A stretch of 64,000 nucleotides of DNA, from assembly GCA_029168955.1 (NCBI GenBank), contig JAPDOI010001366.1, positions 1 to 64,000 of the forward strand. Reading direction: 5' to 3'. Positions 10,641 through 21,900 of the stretch are shown here, piece after piece (the stretch's first letter is position 1; each line of letters opens with the position of its first letter). The notes under the pieces are model-generated. The model saw nothing but the letters and a program-made list of their open reading frames with translations, was not told where the DNA came from and did not search any database. Position numbers and translations under genes: made by a program. This stretch comes from Aplectana chamaeleonis. Lineage: Eukaryota; Nematoda; Chromadorea; Rhabditida; Cosmocercidae.

Positions 10641-11110
10641 AAGAAAATATTTGGAGTGGGCAACATTGAATAATTTTAAGTTTTTTTTGTGCAAAAATGT
10701 TGAAAGGCGGCTCGCAGCGGACGATTTTTTTGGAATTCTCCAGAAATTTGGCTCATATTGAATCTTGGCCAAAGAATTGAGTGGTGGGATCAAATTTTTG
10801 ACAAAAAAAGTGAAATGCTTGAAAGTTTTTTTTCAGCATTAGAGCTCATTTCCAAGAAATGTTTTTTTAGTTTGGGGTTGGAAAAGTATCTGTAGGGCAT
10901 TTTCGTATATTCTGTGGGGAACGTGGCGTTCGCATTGGTCATCCTTTCCCTCCGATAGGGCCGCCCTAAGTATCCCCAAAGTGGGTGGCCTCGGTCTCTC
11001 GCAATCGCTGCTTTTAAGCGAGGCTCTTGTGAGACGATTGGGGGCCTCTCTGGCTCAGGTTCATTCCCCCTGAACTGCTTTGGTTCCGCTCCTTCCAACA
11101 TTGCACAGTC
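10641..11110. other. Intergenic stretch, nothing recognised
   Basis: AT-rich first half; from about 10900 to 11100 moderately GC-rich sequence without a frame resembling any family I know. It may contain promoter elements shared by mxl-2 and ubc-20, but none can be named. Confidence 0.4.
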
Positions 11111-11852
11111 AGGGGTCGTTTATACTTCCGCCGCCGAGCGGCGCGGCGAAGTGCATTTCTGTAAGGGGTCGTTTATACTTCCGCCGCGGCGCGGCGAGAT
11201 GCAATACAGCCGTATCGATCAAGAGGCGTTTAGAGTTTTTCTGCTAGAAATCTTCCAACGGCGCCGCACGCGGCGGCCGCCTGGGTGCTGCCGCGCCGCC
11301 CGGGGAGAGGAGGCGGCGCGGCGGCCGCGTGCGATCCTCTTGAACATCACATGCTTTTTTGCTGATATTTCATATACATTCTAAATTTGGTTCCTCTGAT
11401 TGATCGCTAAATTTTTTTCCGAGGTCCTGGAAGTTGTTTAGAGTATGCTGGGTTGTGAGTTCTTTTTTTTCTCTTAAAATATATTTTTCTATAGAAAAAA
11501 AAATTCTCAGAAACTCTATCTGCTTTCGAGTGCGGTGTTATGATACAAAAGATTATATAAATCTTCCTTTTGCAGAAGAAATCACTCATTACATTCGACC
11601 TTGTGCTATCTCAGAGCTACTCCTTGCAGTGTTTAGCGTAATTCTGCGACTTCGCCGCGTCAGTTCGTCACAGCTCGATTATACATAATACGCAATTTTC
11701 ATGCGGCGCGGCCAGCCGCGCCGCCTCACTTTTCGCCGCGCCGCTCCGCGGCGGAAGTATAAACGACCCCTAAAATTGATCACGCGGCGCGATCGAAATT
11801 GTAGGATTGCCTTTCGCCGCGCCGCTCGGCGGCGGAAGTATAAACGACCCCT
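11111..11852. mobile_element. Nested inverted-repeat elements with AGGGGTCGTTTATACTTCC termini
   Basis: AGGGGTCGTTTATACTTCCG occurs at 11111 and 11164, and its inverse ends at 11771 and 11852. Each is followed inward by GCCGCCG/CGGCGCGGCGA blocks. This gives an outer pair (11111-11852) and an inner pair (11164-11771) around one AT-rich centre, either a nested insertion or a duplicated end. Confidence 0.7.
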
Positions 11853-11926
11853 TAGGAATGTTTCCCATGAGGAGAACCTATGAGCCAATATTATCCAGAA
11901 AATGCGAAAGCCGGACCGGACTTATT

Positions 11927-12213
11927 CTCAGGTACTCAGGACGACGGCCGGCGAACCTCTATGCCGAAAACGACTGCCGGCGCCCCACATTTCGAGTGTG
12001 CCGGCCAGCGGCGAACCATGCTGCATGCGACGCACACGCAGCGCGGATATTGGCTCGCCCGCGAACCACAAAACACGCCACGCCATCTTCAATTCGGCCG
12101 GTTGGAAAGACAATTGATAATGATCACGACTGATCCCAAAAGCGGGCGGCCGGAGGACGGAGACCGCGGGCCAGCTGGGAAAGGTTCGACGGCCGTCGTC
12201 CTGAGTACCTGAG
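11927..12213. mobile_element. GC-rich inverted-repeat element (287 bp)
   Basis: CTCAGGTACTCAGGACGACG at the left is matched by CGTCGTCCTGAGTACCTGAG at the right, with CGGCCGGCG-type repeats inside. It directly precedes another inverted repeat at 12213-12510. Confidence 0.65.
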
Positions 12214-12510
12214 TTGCCAGTGCGGTATGATACCATGGCATTAGCCATTGCTTTGAAGTGATCAACGGGTGGGTTGATGTCATATCAACCAGCAGCCGAC
12301 GACAGCTCGGGGTTTTTCTCCCTTTAGGGACGTTGCAGCCGCCAAATACGATTGAAACTGATCACCCCCCCCCCCAAATACCCGATACACGACAGATCTA
12401 GCCTCCACGCAGGGGATTTCCACCCCTGAGCGACGGTGATATGACCAACCCGCCCGTTGAACACGTCGAATCAATGGCTAAAATCATGGTATCATACCGC
12501 ACTGGCAATA
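12213..12510. repeat. Inverted repeat upstream of ubc-20
   Basis: GTTGCCAGTGCGGTATGATA (12213) is the inverse of TATCATACCGCACTGGCAA (ending 12509); ACGGGTGGGTTG and CAACCCGCCCGT also pair. An 11-C run lies near 12366. From 12511 to 12992 nothing but the ubc-20 leader is recognised. Confidence 0.65.
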
Positions 12511-12956
12511 TGTCCGGTTCGGCATTTCTCCTCCAGTATATTATCCTCCAGAGAGTGACCCGAAGTCGGCTTCGAGAAAGGACTAGGCTAAATTGCTATC
12601 TGCGTTCTCTATGGAATCTGGCTGTTAGTAACGTACTGGGGAGACTCGATTTGGCCGCAGTACACTTTCTAACTAAATACCAAGTCAAAATGAAAGGCTC
12701 ATTAGCAGCAGCACCTGCTGCTACAAGGAGTACGTGGTTGATTCAAAACGGCCTTGTGGCGCTCGTAGACGCCGCAGCAGCACATTGTGATGGGGTATCC
12801 CACAACAAGGTATAGTGGGGTGGGTTACGGTGGATTTTATCTCGCCCTGTTGTAGATTTTCTTTTTTTGTGGGATCTTAGCTACGCTTACGTCCTACGCA
12901 ACGGCCCGCTAGACGTTTGTTGCTTTCTCTATCATGTTAACGTGAATGCTGTATTT

Positions 12957-12992
12957 CAGTTCCATTGATTTCAGCGCAAAAATTAACCGCCG
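12957..12992 (+). promoter_or_regulatory. Candidate spliced-leader acceptor sites and short 5' leader of ubc-20
   Basis: TATTTCAG ends at 12959 and GATTTCAG ends at 12974, respectively 33 and 18 nt before the ATG. Both fit the nematode TTTCAG acceptor. With no upstream coding exon required, they are likely trans-splice sites; an outron or a cis-spliced 5' exon cannot be told apart from sequence alone. Confidence 0.55.
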
Positions 12993-15900
12993 ATGTCAAA
13001 TATCGCGTTTACTCGGATTCAACGGGAATGCAAGGAGGTCGTCACCAACAAAGAGATAGCCGAGACGGGTATTATGATTGAAATTTTGAATGATTCGCTG
13101 TCAGAAATCAAAGGACAGATTCGGGGACCTCCTGACACCCCGTATCAAGGAGGATCATTCGACTTGGAGATCAAGATTCCCGACACCTATCCATTCACAC
13201 CACCCAAGGTATTCGCTCTTTTTTCGTTATCAGTTTAATGATTCTCAATTTTATGTGGACTCAATGTTCCTAGTAGGCGTCAAGGTTGAGATCGCGTGAA
13301 ATTAATAAGAAAACCGAACCTAAAGTGGTTCTGAAAGACATTTGGTTTAAAAGACCCACAATGCAGGACGGACGACCTTTCCCTACTGGACGCTACCGGT
13401 TTATTCTTCAGGGTCTCAAACTCTAAGAAGTTATTTCGAACCGTTAATTTCGCCCAGTCGGTTTCAGTTGAGCGTTTGACGCTATTAACTTAGCGATAAT
13501 CTTTCAAAGTTATCTCTTTTTGGTGGGAGGATGGACAATCAGACCATTATCAAAGGTCGCCGAGCCAAAGTCCTATCTGACAATAAGATCTCAAACGGTC
13601 TTCTTGTTGCCGCCGGAGTTCCGCAGGGCGGACCAATGTCGCCCTCTCTTCAGACTCCATCTAAAGAGGTGCCAGTGTCTCCTCCGGACATATCTATTGT
13701 TGCTTGTTCTGAGGGTACTTTCTGGTGGAGCAGGTCGACCTCTCAGCCGTTACGCTGCTGTGGATGCCACTGGAGTTGGGACAGTCTGAATAGTACGCTT
13801 CCTTTCTTGAAAGTCTGCAAACATTCTTGGCATCGATCACAGTGCACCAGGTGGATTTCAGATCGTAGATGATTTGCTTGAGCCAAGTTTTCTTGGAGGC
13901 TGTTCTTTCAATCTTTCCTTTGCAATTCGATTCCTCCAAAGAAGTCTGTACGGCAATCTACTCGAATCCATCCTGCACACGTGGCCGAATTAACCTACGC
14001 AGTTGAATCTGCTGGATGGATGGCTGGTTTCCGCTCCTCTGTCGAATCTCGGTGTTATGGATACGACCGCGAATAGGTATGCCCACAATTTGCCGCGGAC
14101 GCTTTATTTGAAACACCTTTAACTTGCTGACGTCAGACTTCAACAACGTCCATGTTTCTGACCCATATAGAAGGATCGGTAGTATAAGTGTTCGAAACAG
14201 CCGAACCCTTGTCTGCAGTGAGATGTTGTTTCTTATCCAAACGCGCCATCTTAGGGAGGCGAACGCTGATGAAGCCTGTCTTAACCTGCTGTGGATCTCT
14301 ACTGTGCGCCACCTTGCTTGCTTGTGCAACAGGTTCCAAGTACTTGAATTTTTTCTTTTGCTCAAGGGGATCGCCCTCAAAATGCGTAACGACTCGGGAT
14401 CCGTCAGTCGTCAAGACCTTTGTCTTGTTTTTTTCAATCGTCAGACCATACGACTTTGCTACTTCTACAATAGAAGGGATCGTACTCGCAGCCTCTTCGT
14501 CTATATCAGCTACAATGGCGCTGCCGTCAGCAAACATCAAATCGGTGAGGAAGCCACTGTTGCCGTACTGAACTCCTGTTCTACCTTCCAAGACTCGCCT
14601 CATTATTGTGTCGACAATGATGCTAAACAGCAAAGGAGAAACTACGTCCTCCTGGCGTACCTCCGTCCTGACAGCGAACTCCGAGAATTTGTCTCCAAAC
14701 TGTACACAGCTGGTCGAACCTTGGTACGTTGATTGCCGGAGTCTTACAATTTTCTGAGGCACGTGCTTTGTTCCAGGGAACTCCACAAAGAAGGCCAATG
14801 TATGCAATTGAATGCCGCTTTGAAATCGATGAAGACGATAAGAGCACGTTTCCCACATCTGATTCGCTCCTCCACCAGCTGACGTAAAGCAAAGATTTGA
14901 TCGCTGCAGCCTCATCCGAGACGGAATCCAGCCTTTTCTTCACGATTGATCTGTTCGCGTGACTTCCGCACCGTGGTGAAAGCTTTGCCAACTATTGAAA
15001 GTAGACCTATTCGGCGGTAGTTATTGCATCCCACGATATCTCCTTTTTAAATATCGGTACGATGACAGCCCGTCTCCAGGTCGACGGGATGCATTCAGAC
15101 TGTTAGACACGAGCTATTAATTGATGAATCCGCTTCAACAGGGCTTCTTCTCCTTCTATGGCCTCAGCAGTCACGTTGTCTGTTCCTGATGCTCTACCTT
15201 TTCTGAGTTGTTTGATGGCGGAGCGTACTTCATCAATGGTGGGCTCAATGTCTACCATTCATTCTTGAGGTATTCAAACACGAGGTGGATCAACCCGTAG
15301 TTCCTGTGGCGGATGATGATTGTAGTGCTCGCTGAAGAACTTTCCATCGGTTAATACACTTACGCGTGGATCGCACGAGTGTACCGTCTGCTTTCTTTAT
15401 ATTTTCTCGGGCTCGTTTCTTCCTTCCACTCAAGCGTTTTAGCGCCGAAGGTATCATCATTATGAACAAGAATGCTGATCTAGAGATAACCGCTAACAAC
15501 ATCAACGTCTACCTAAACCGCTTACAACATCAACGTCTACCTACTTCTTCGAGCTAAAAAGCTTCCTAGATAGCAAGATGATCGAGGTCTCCGCCACGAA
15601 GCCTGTGTCCTTATATACGATAGCTTCTGGTGTACATAGTTCTCGCGTTTTTAAGTGGGCTTATGGTAAACTGCCCTCGGCTTAGTTTCCGAACTTTCGC
15701 TCAAGATCCGCAAAATCTTCTTCTTTGCAGCCACATCGAGGGTTTTGTCATATTTGGAGGAATTGGGCGACCAGTAGTGGATTCGTCCATAGATTCATTA
15801 TGGTCAGCGTGATAGGTCTCTTCGGACAGTTAAATAAATGTGCGGTATTATTGCCGGTGGAATCGCAGTCCGGGCAAACGTCAGATGTCCTGCTGCCAGT

Positions 15901-18900
15901 CTTGCTGGCGGAAGACATAAGCATTGTCGAGTGACCGCAGCGATGCGAGTGTGCATCTCGCCCTTCTTCCGAGTTGAGTCTCGGATTTGCAGATTGGGGG
16001 CGGTACTTCTCCTAGTATAGGATTCACCGCCGCCTTCTCAAGATGACACTGTACGAACTTGGTGTGCTCCTCGCGCAGAAGACGGAGTCGTTCTTGCTTT
16101 GAGTCGTGCCATCTTCGCAAGTTCACTCTGTTTGGAGCATCGGCAAATGGCTTTCATTTGTCTCTCTGTAACAGGGTTTAGCACTCTCCAAGACGGTTGG
16201 TTTGGTTGTCTAATAATATTGATGCGGAATTGCTGGGCTTGGAGCTGGCAGTGCTCCTTCACTGTAACAGACGGGCCTTAGCATGCGGGTGCTTGACTGG
16301 GGATCCCTTGCACATCCGGTGGCGATACGGAGGGTGGCCTTCTGTGCTTGTTGCATCTTCGTTCAGGAAGATTCTGAGACGAGATGCTGCCATACTGGTG
16401 CGGCATATTCCAGTGCGGGCTGAAGAATCGCCTTTTACGTTGTAAGTAGTTTCCTTGCTGCTACCACATGAAGTGCCGCCCAGGGCCCTGAGAACATTGA
16501 GCTTCGCTTTAACAGCTGTCTGCTTTTGTTCGGTATTCTTGTGGAGATTGAGCGACGGATCAAGCACAAGACCCAGCAGTTTTGGAAATCGAGCTGCAGG
16601 CAGACGGTTTCCATCTTACTCTGCATCCAGCGCTGTGCTCGGATGGGTCCGTTGTGAGGGCATACCGTTGACTTGGATGTGGAGGTCTTTAGCATCTTCT
16701 CGTCGAAAAAGCACTTCAGCGAGATCAGGTAGTCCTTGATCTTGTTGGCGGCAACCTCTGTGTTCCGACCTCGACACATGATTGTTATGTCATCGGTACA
16801 CGCAACAATTTTGATATCCTGCGGCGGTTCAGACATATCCTGGAGTTACAGACTGAAGAGTGCTGGCGATAGGACACCGCCCTGTGGGACTCCAGGTGCG
16901 ATAGGAATACTGTTAGAGACGTGGTTCTGAAACATAATCCGGGCTCGTCTGTCATGAATGATGTTATCCAGCATTTCTGCCATAGCGGTATTGATGCTTC
17001 CACTAAGTTGCTTGACAGAACTCCGTGGTTTACTGAGTCGAATGCCTTGGTGAGATCTAAGGCTACAGCCACAGTTCTCTGTGGCTTCTTAGCATTGAAC
17101 CCATCAATGACAGAGCTAATTATTTCCAGCAGAGCTGTCGTCTTGGAATGCAGCTTTCAGAATCCGTGTTGAAACACTTGTTTCTTATTGTGCTCTGCAA
17201 GGTCCTTCACAATCAACTTTTCGGCTACTTTCGTAAATGGGGACAACAAACTAATGGGGCGGTATCCCTTGACTGGAGCTTGGGGCTTACCAGGCTTGGG
17301 CGGCGGCACGACGTCAGCTGTTTTCCAATTTTTCGGGATAGTGCACGAATTGAACGAGGTGTTTATCGAGTCAGTGAGAACCGGAAGGATTCCGGTCGGT
17401 AGCTTCTTCAAGGCAGCAGGGCAAATTCCGTCAGGACCAAAAGCTTTAGAATTCCGCATACCCTTTAAAACATTCTCAACCTGCGCCGTAATGAATGCTT
17501 CGGCCGTGCTCATAAGCGGCAGGCGGTACAGCTCTCTTATTGTCACTCTGTTCTACTGACCGCGCTCTGCAGTGGTGATGAAAAAACTTTTCCCGAGCGC
17601 ATAAGCGTTTTCATTTCCTGATTTGAATACACCATTGTCGAATTCGATTGTGGAGACGGCAGCAGGTGAGCTCTAACCCGAGAGCTTCCGTAAAACCTTA
17701 CAAGTGGCTGAACTATACGTCTCGAAATCTTACTGCCCAGTGAAAGTTTCCCATTCTTCTTTCTTGCGCCTGTCTAGATCCTTTTTGATCTCATCGTCAA
17801 GTTTAGCAACGGCGGGGTCCAGATTATTGACCGCTGTCCTGGCATCTCTTGCCCTGAACTTATCTAGGATTCCCCTGGTGACATTTGGATGAAACGTCTT
17901 GACGCGGCCGACTGGAATAGCCGCATTCATGGCTCTGCGGATTGCGTCAGATAAATGGTATTCTTTCTGGTGCACGTCGCCTTTCCACGAGTAATCCGCC
18001 ATTTAGTGAAGCGCAACCTCATTGAAGAGGCGCCCGTCTGCTCGGCCCAGATTAAGATAAGAATGTTGACGATTACCAGAATAGGATGTGGGTAAACAGA
18101 GGGACATGGTCCTTTTGCAGAGTTGTTGAGGTGGACCATGAGCAAGAGTTTGAGGGGCTGGACGACACTAGAGGTATGTCTGAGCTGGAGGATCGGCCGT
18201 TGGTGGGGAGACGAGTGGGCTGATCATCGTTTAAACTGACCAGGTCGCCCTCCTCTGCCCATTCTTCGACGTCATTTCCTCTAGCATCAGAGCCGGGAGA
18301 CGAGTAGAAGGTGTGAGCGTTAAAATCCCCCAAGAATACAGCCGAGGATGAGAGGGAGCAGTCGTTTAGCTTTTCAAGAGGAATAGGATTGTCAGAAGAG
18401 CGGCATGAGGTAGTGGGTGGAATATATATGTTGAGAAGAGAAAGAAGTGTTTTAAGAGGGAGATGGATTGGAAGGTACTCGAGAGTACCATTCGTGGGGG
18501 TGTTGGGTAGGAGGTGTGAGGAGAGAGTAGGTGCTGCCGAGATGTCGTACGTTCACGCCGTGGCAGTGTGGAGGAAAGAAGATCACCTCTATGCAAACCG
18601 ACGTCACCCCCTCCGCGAAGAGGGTTTTTGTCATGGGAGAGGTGCTGGCCGGCCGCGTCTCTCCTTCGGATTCTCCTGCTAAGGGCCGGCGTGGAGAGGA
18701 ATCCTGGACCCGCTCAGAAGTATCTATGCGCCACGTGCGGCAATGATGTTAACTGGAGACATACCAGCGTCCAGTGCTTCGGATGCCAAAGGTGGGTGCA
18801 TCTCTCCTGTTCGGGTCTCAGCTCTGTGAAGCATCATAACTCTGCTTTCCGCTGTGTTTTATGCTCTTCACCTACCAACTCTGATTCCTCCTCCTCAAAT

Positions 18901-21900
18901 CGCCCCCTTTCCATTGTACATATCAATCTCAACGGTCTTCGTACTAAACTTTCTGAGCTCTCTCTCTTCGCACGTACTTACCATCCAGACGTGATCATGG
19001 TTCAAGAAACCAAGCTCTCTCCATCCCTACCTATCCTCATCCTAATATCCCGGGCTACACTGCCTTCCATGCTCCAAGGTCAGCTCTTGGCGGAGGAGTT
19101 TCAACCTTTGTTTTATCTTCTCTCCCTCCCACCTCATACCAAACACCCCACGGATGGTACTCTCGAGTATCTTCCAATCCATCTCCCTCTTAAAACACCC
19201 CTTTCTCTTTTCAACATAAATATTCCCCCTACCACCTCATGCCCCTCCTACAATCCCATTCCTCTTCTCAAACAACTCAACGATTATTCCCTCTCATCAT
19301 CAGTTGTTTTCGCGGGCGACTTTAATGCCCACACCTTCTGCTCGTCCCTTGGTTCTGATGCTAGAGGAGAAGAAGTCGAAGAATGGGCTGAGGAGTGCGA
19401 CCTGGTCATCTTAAACGATGATCAGCCCACTCGTCTCCCTGCCAACGGCCGATCTTCCAGCCCAGACATAACTCTTACCTGGTCCAACCTTTCCAACGCT
19501 TGCTCATGGTCTACCTCAACAACATTGTCTAGTGATCATGTTCCCGTCTTTGTGCACATCGATCTCTCAAATTCTCTTGCTCCTTATTCTGGTGTTCGTC
19601 AACGTTCTTATCTCAATTTAGGCCAAGCAGACTGGTGCCTGTTCAGTGAGGTTGCGCTACGCCTAGCGGCTGATTACCCGTGGAATGGCAATGTGCACCA
19701 GAAGGAGCATCACTTATCTGATGCAATTCGCAGGGCCATGAAGGCGGCTATCCCTGTTGGCCGAGTAAAGACGTTCTATCCAAACGTCACCAGAGAAATT
19801 CTTCAGAAAATCAGGACTAGAGATGCCAGAAGAGCAGTTGACCATCTAGACCCTGTCGTCACTCAGCTGGATGGTGAGATCAGAAAAGATCTCGACCAGC
19901 ACAAGAAAGAACAGTGGGAAAAATTCACAGAACAGTTGAATTTCAAGACGGACAGTGGAGCTACTTGGAAGGTGCTTCGGAAACTATCGGGAAAGAGCTC
20001 GCCAGCCACCATCTCCACTATTGAGTTCGGTAATAACGTTTTCAAGTCAGGAAAGGAAGCCGCCTACTCTCTTTCGGTAGAAGTTTCTTTGTCACGAGTA
20101 CAAGGCGAGGTCCGCAAAACAGAGTGACAGTAAGAGAGCTGTGCCGCCTCCCGCTCATGAGCACGGCCGAAGCGTACACTGTGGCGCAAGTAGAGAAGAT
20201 TATAAAGGACATGCGGAACTCCAAAGCTGTCGGTCCGGACGGCATTTGTCCTGCTGTACTGAAGAAACTCCCGACTGAGATCCTTCCGCTCATCGTTGAT
20301 ATGATTAACACTTCGTTTAGCTCTTGCACTATTCCGCAAAACTGGAAGACAGCCAACGTCATCCCGTTGCCCAAGCCTGGCAAACCTCAGTCATCAGTAA
20401 AGGGATATCGTCCCATTAGCTTGATGTCACCTTTCGCCAAGGTGGCCGAAAAGCTCATTGTCAAGGATCTAGCGGAGCACAACGAGAAGCAGTTGTTTCA
20501 ACATGGGTTCAGGAGGCTACATCCCACAACTACGGCGTTGCTAGAAATTACCAGCTATGCTATCGACGGGTTCAACTTTAACAAGCCATTGAGAACTGTA
20601 GCTGTTGCGTTGGATCTCACCAAGGCATTTGATACGGTTAACCTTGGAGTCCTGTCAAGCAACATTCTGGAGTCGTCAATACCATCTTGGCAGAAGCGCT
20701 GGATATCGGCCTTTATTAAAGGTCGGCGGGCAAGAGTCATGTTTCAGAACCATGTCTCCAACAGTATTCCTATGGCAGCTGGAGTCCCTCAGGGCGGAGT
20801 TCTATCGCCAGCCCTCTTCAATCTGTACCTCGAAGATATGCCTGAGCCTCCACAGGACATCAAGGTCGTCGCGTATGCCGATGACATAACAATCATGTGT
20901 CGAGATCGGGACTTACAGGTGGCCGCCAATAAGATCAACGAGTACCTGATCACACTGAAGAGCTTTTTCGACCGCAAGATGCTAAGTATCTCTGCAGCCA
21001 AGTCGTCAGTGTCCGTTCTCACGACGAACCCATCCGAGCACAGCGCTCATCCGGATGTCGTGTGGGATGGAGACCGTTTGCCTGCTGCTCGCTTTCTCCA
21101 AAGCTGCTCGGTCTTGTGCTCGATCCGTCACTCAAGTTTCATAAGAATACCGAGCAGAAGCAGGCAGTCGTTAAAGCTAAGCTCAACGTTCTCAGGGCCC
21201 TGGGCGGCACTTCGTGGGGGAGCAGCAAGGAGACTATACTCACGACGTATAAGGCAATTCTCCAGCCCGCCCTGGAGTACGCCGCACTTTTTCCCGGTTT
21301 GGCAGCATCTCGCCTCAGAATCCTCCTGGACAAAGATGCAACGGGTACAGAATGCTGCTCTCCGTATCGCCACCGGATGTGCAAGGAGTTCCCCAATCGA
21401 GCACCTGCATGCTGAGACCCGTCTATTACCAGTGAAGGAGCACTGTCAGCTCCAGGCCCAGCAAGTCCGCATTAACATTATAAAGCAACCAAATCACCCG
21501 TCGTGGAGATTGCTAAACCCCGTGAGAGAGATAAGTATAAGAAAGCCATTGGCCGATGCTCCAAACAAAGTCAATTTGCAAAGATGGCACGACTCACAGC
21601 AAGAACGACTCCGTCTTTTGCGCGAGGAGCACACCAAGTTCGTACGGTCTCATCTTGTGAAGGCGGCCATAAATCCTATACTAGGAGATTTACCGCCCCC
21701 CGTCTGCACCTCAGAGTCTCAACTCGGAAGAAGGGCGAGATGCACGCTCGCATCATTACGCTGTGGTCACTCTACAATGCTAATGTCTTATGTCAGCAAG
21801 ATTGACAGCAGCAAATATGATGTGTGCCCGGACTGCGGTATCGTCGGCCATGATACCGCACATTTATTCAACTGTCCGGAGAGACCTACCACGCTGACAC

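Noticed and set aside
14124..14732. 202-residue plus-strand frame
   Set aside because: It is the antisense shadow of the degenerate reverse transcriptase on the minus strand.
18366..18746. Separate small genes between the two non-LTR copies
   Set aside because: These frames are the antisense of the older copy's endonuclease or out-of-frame readings of the younger copy's 5' end.
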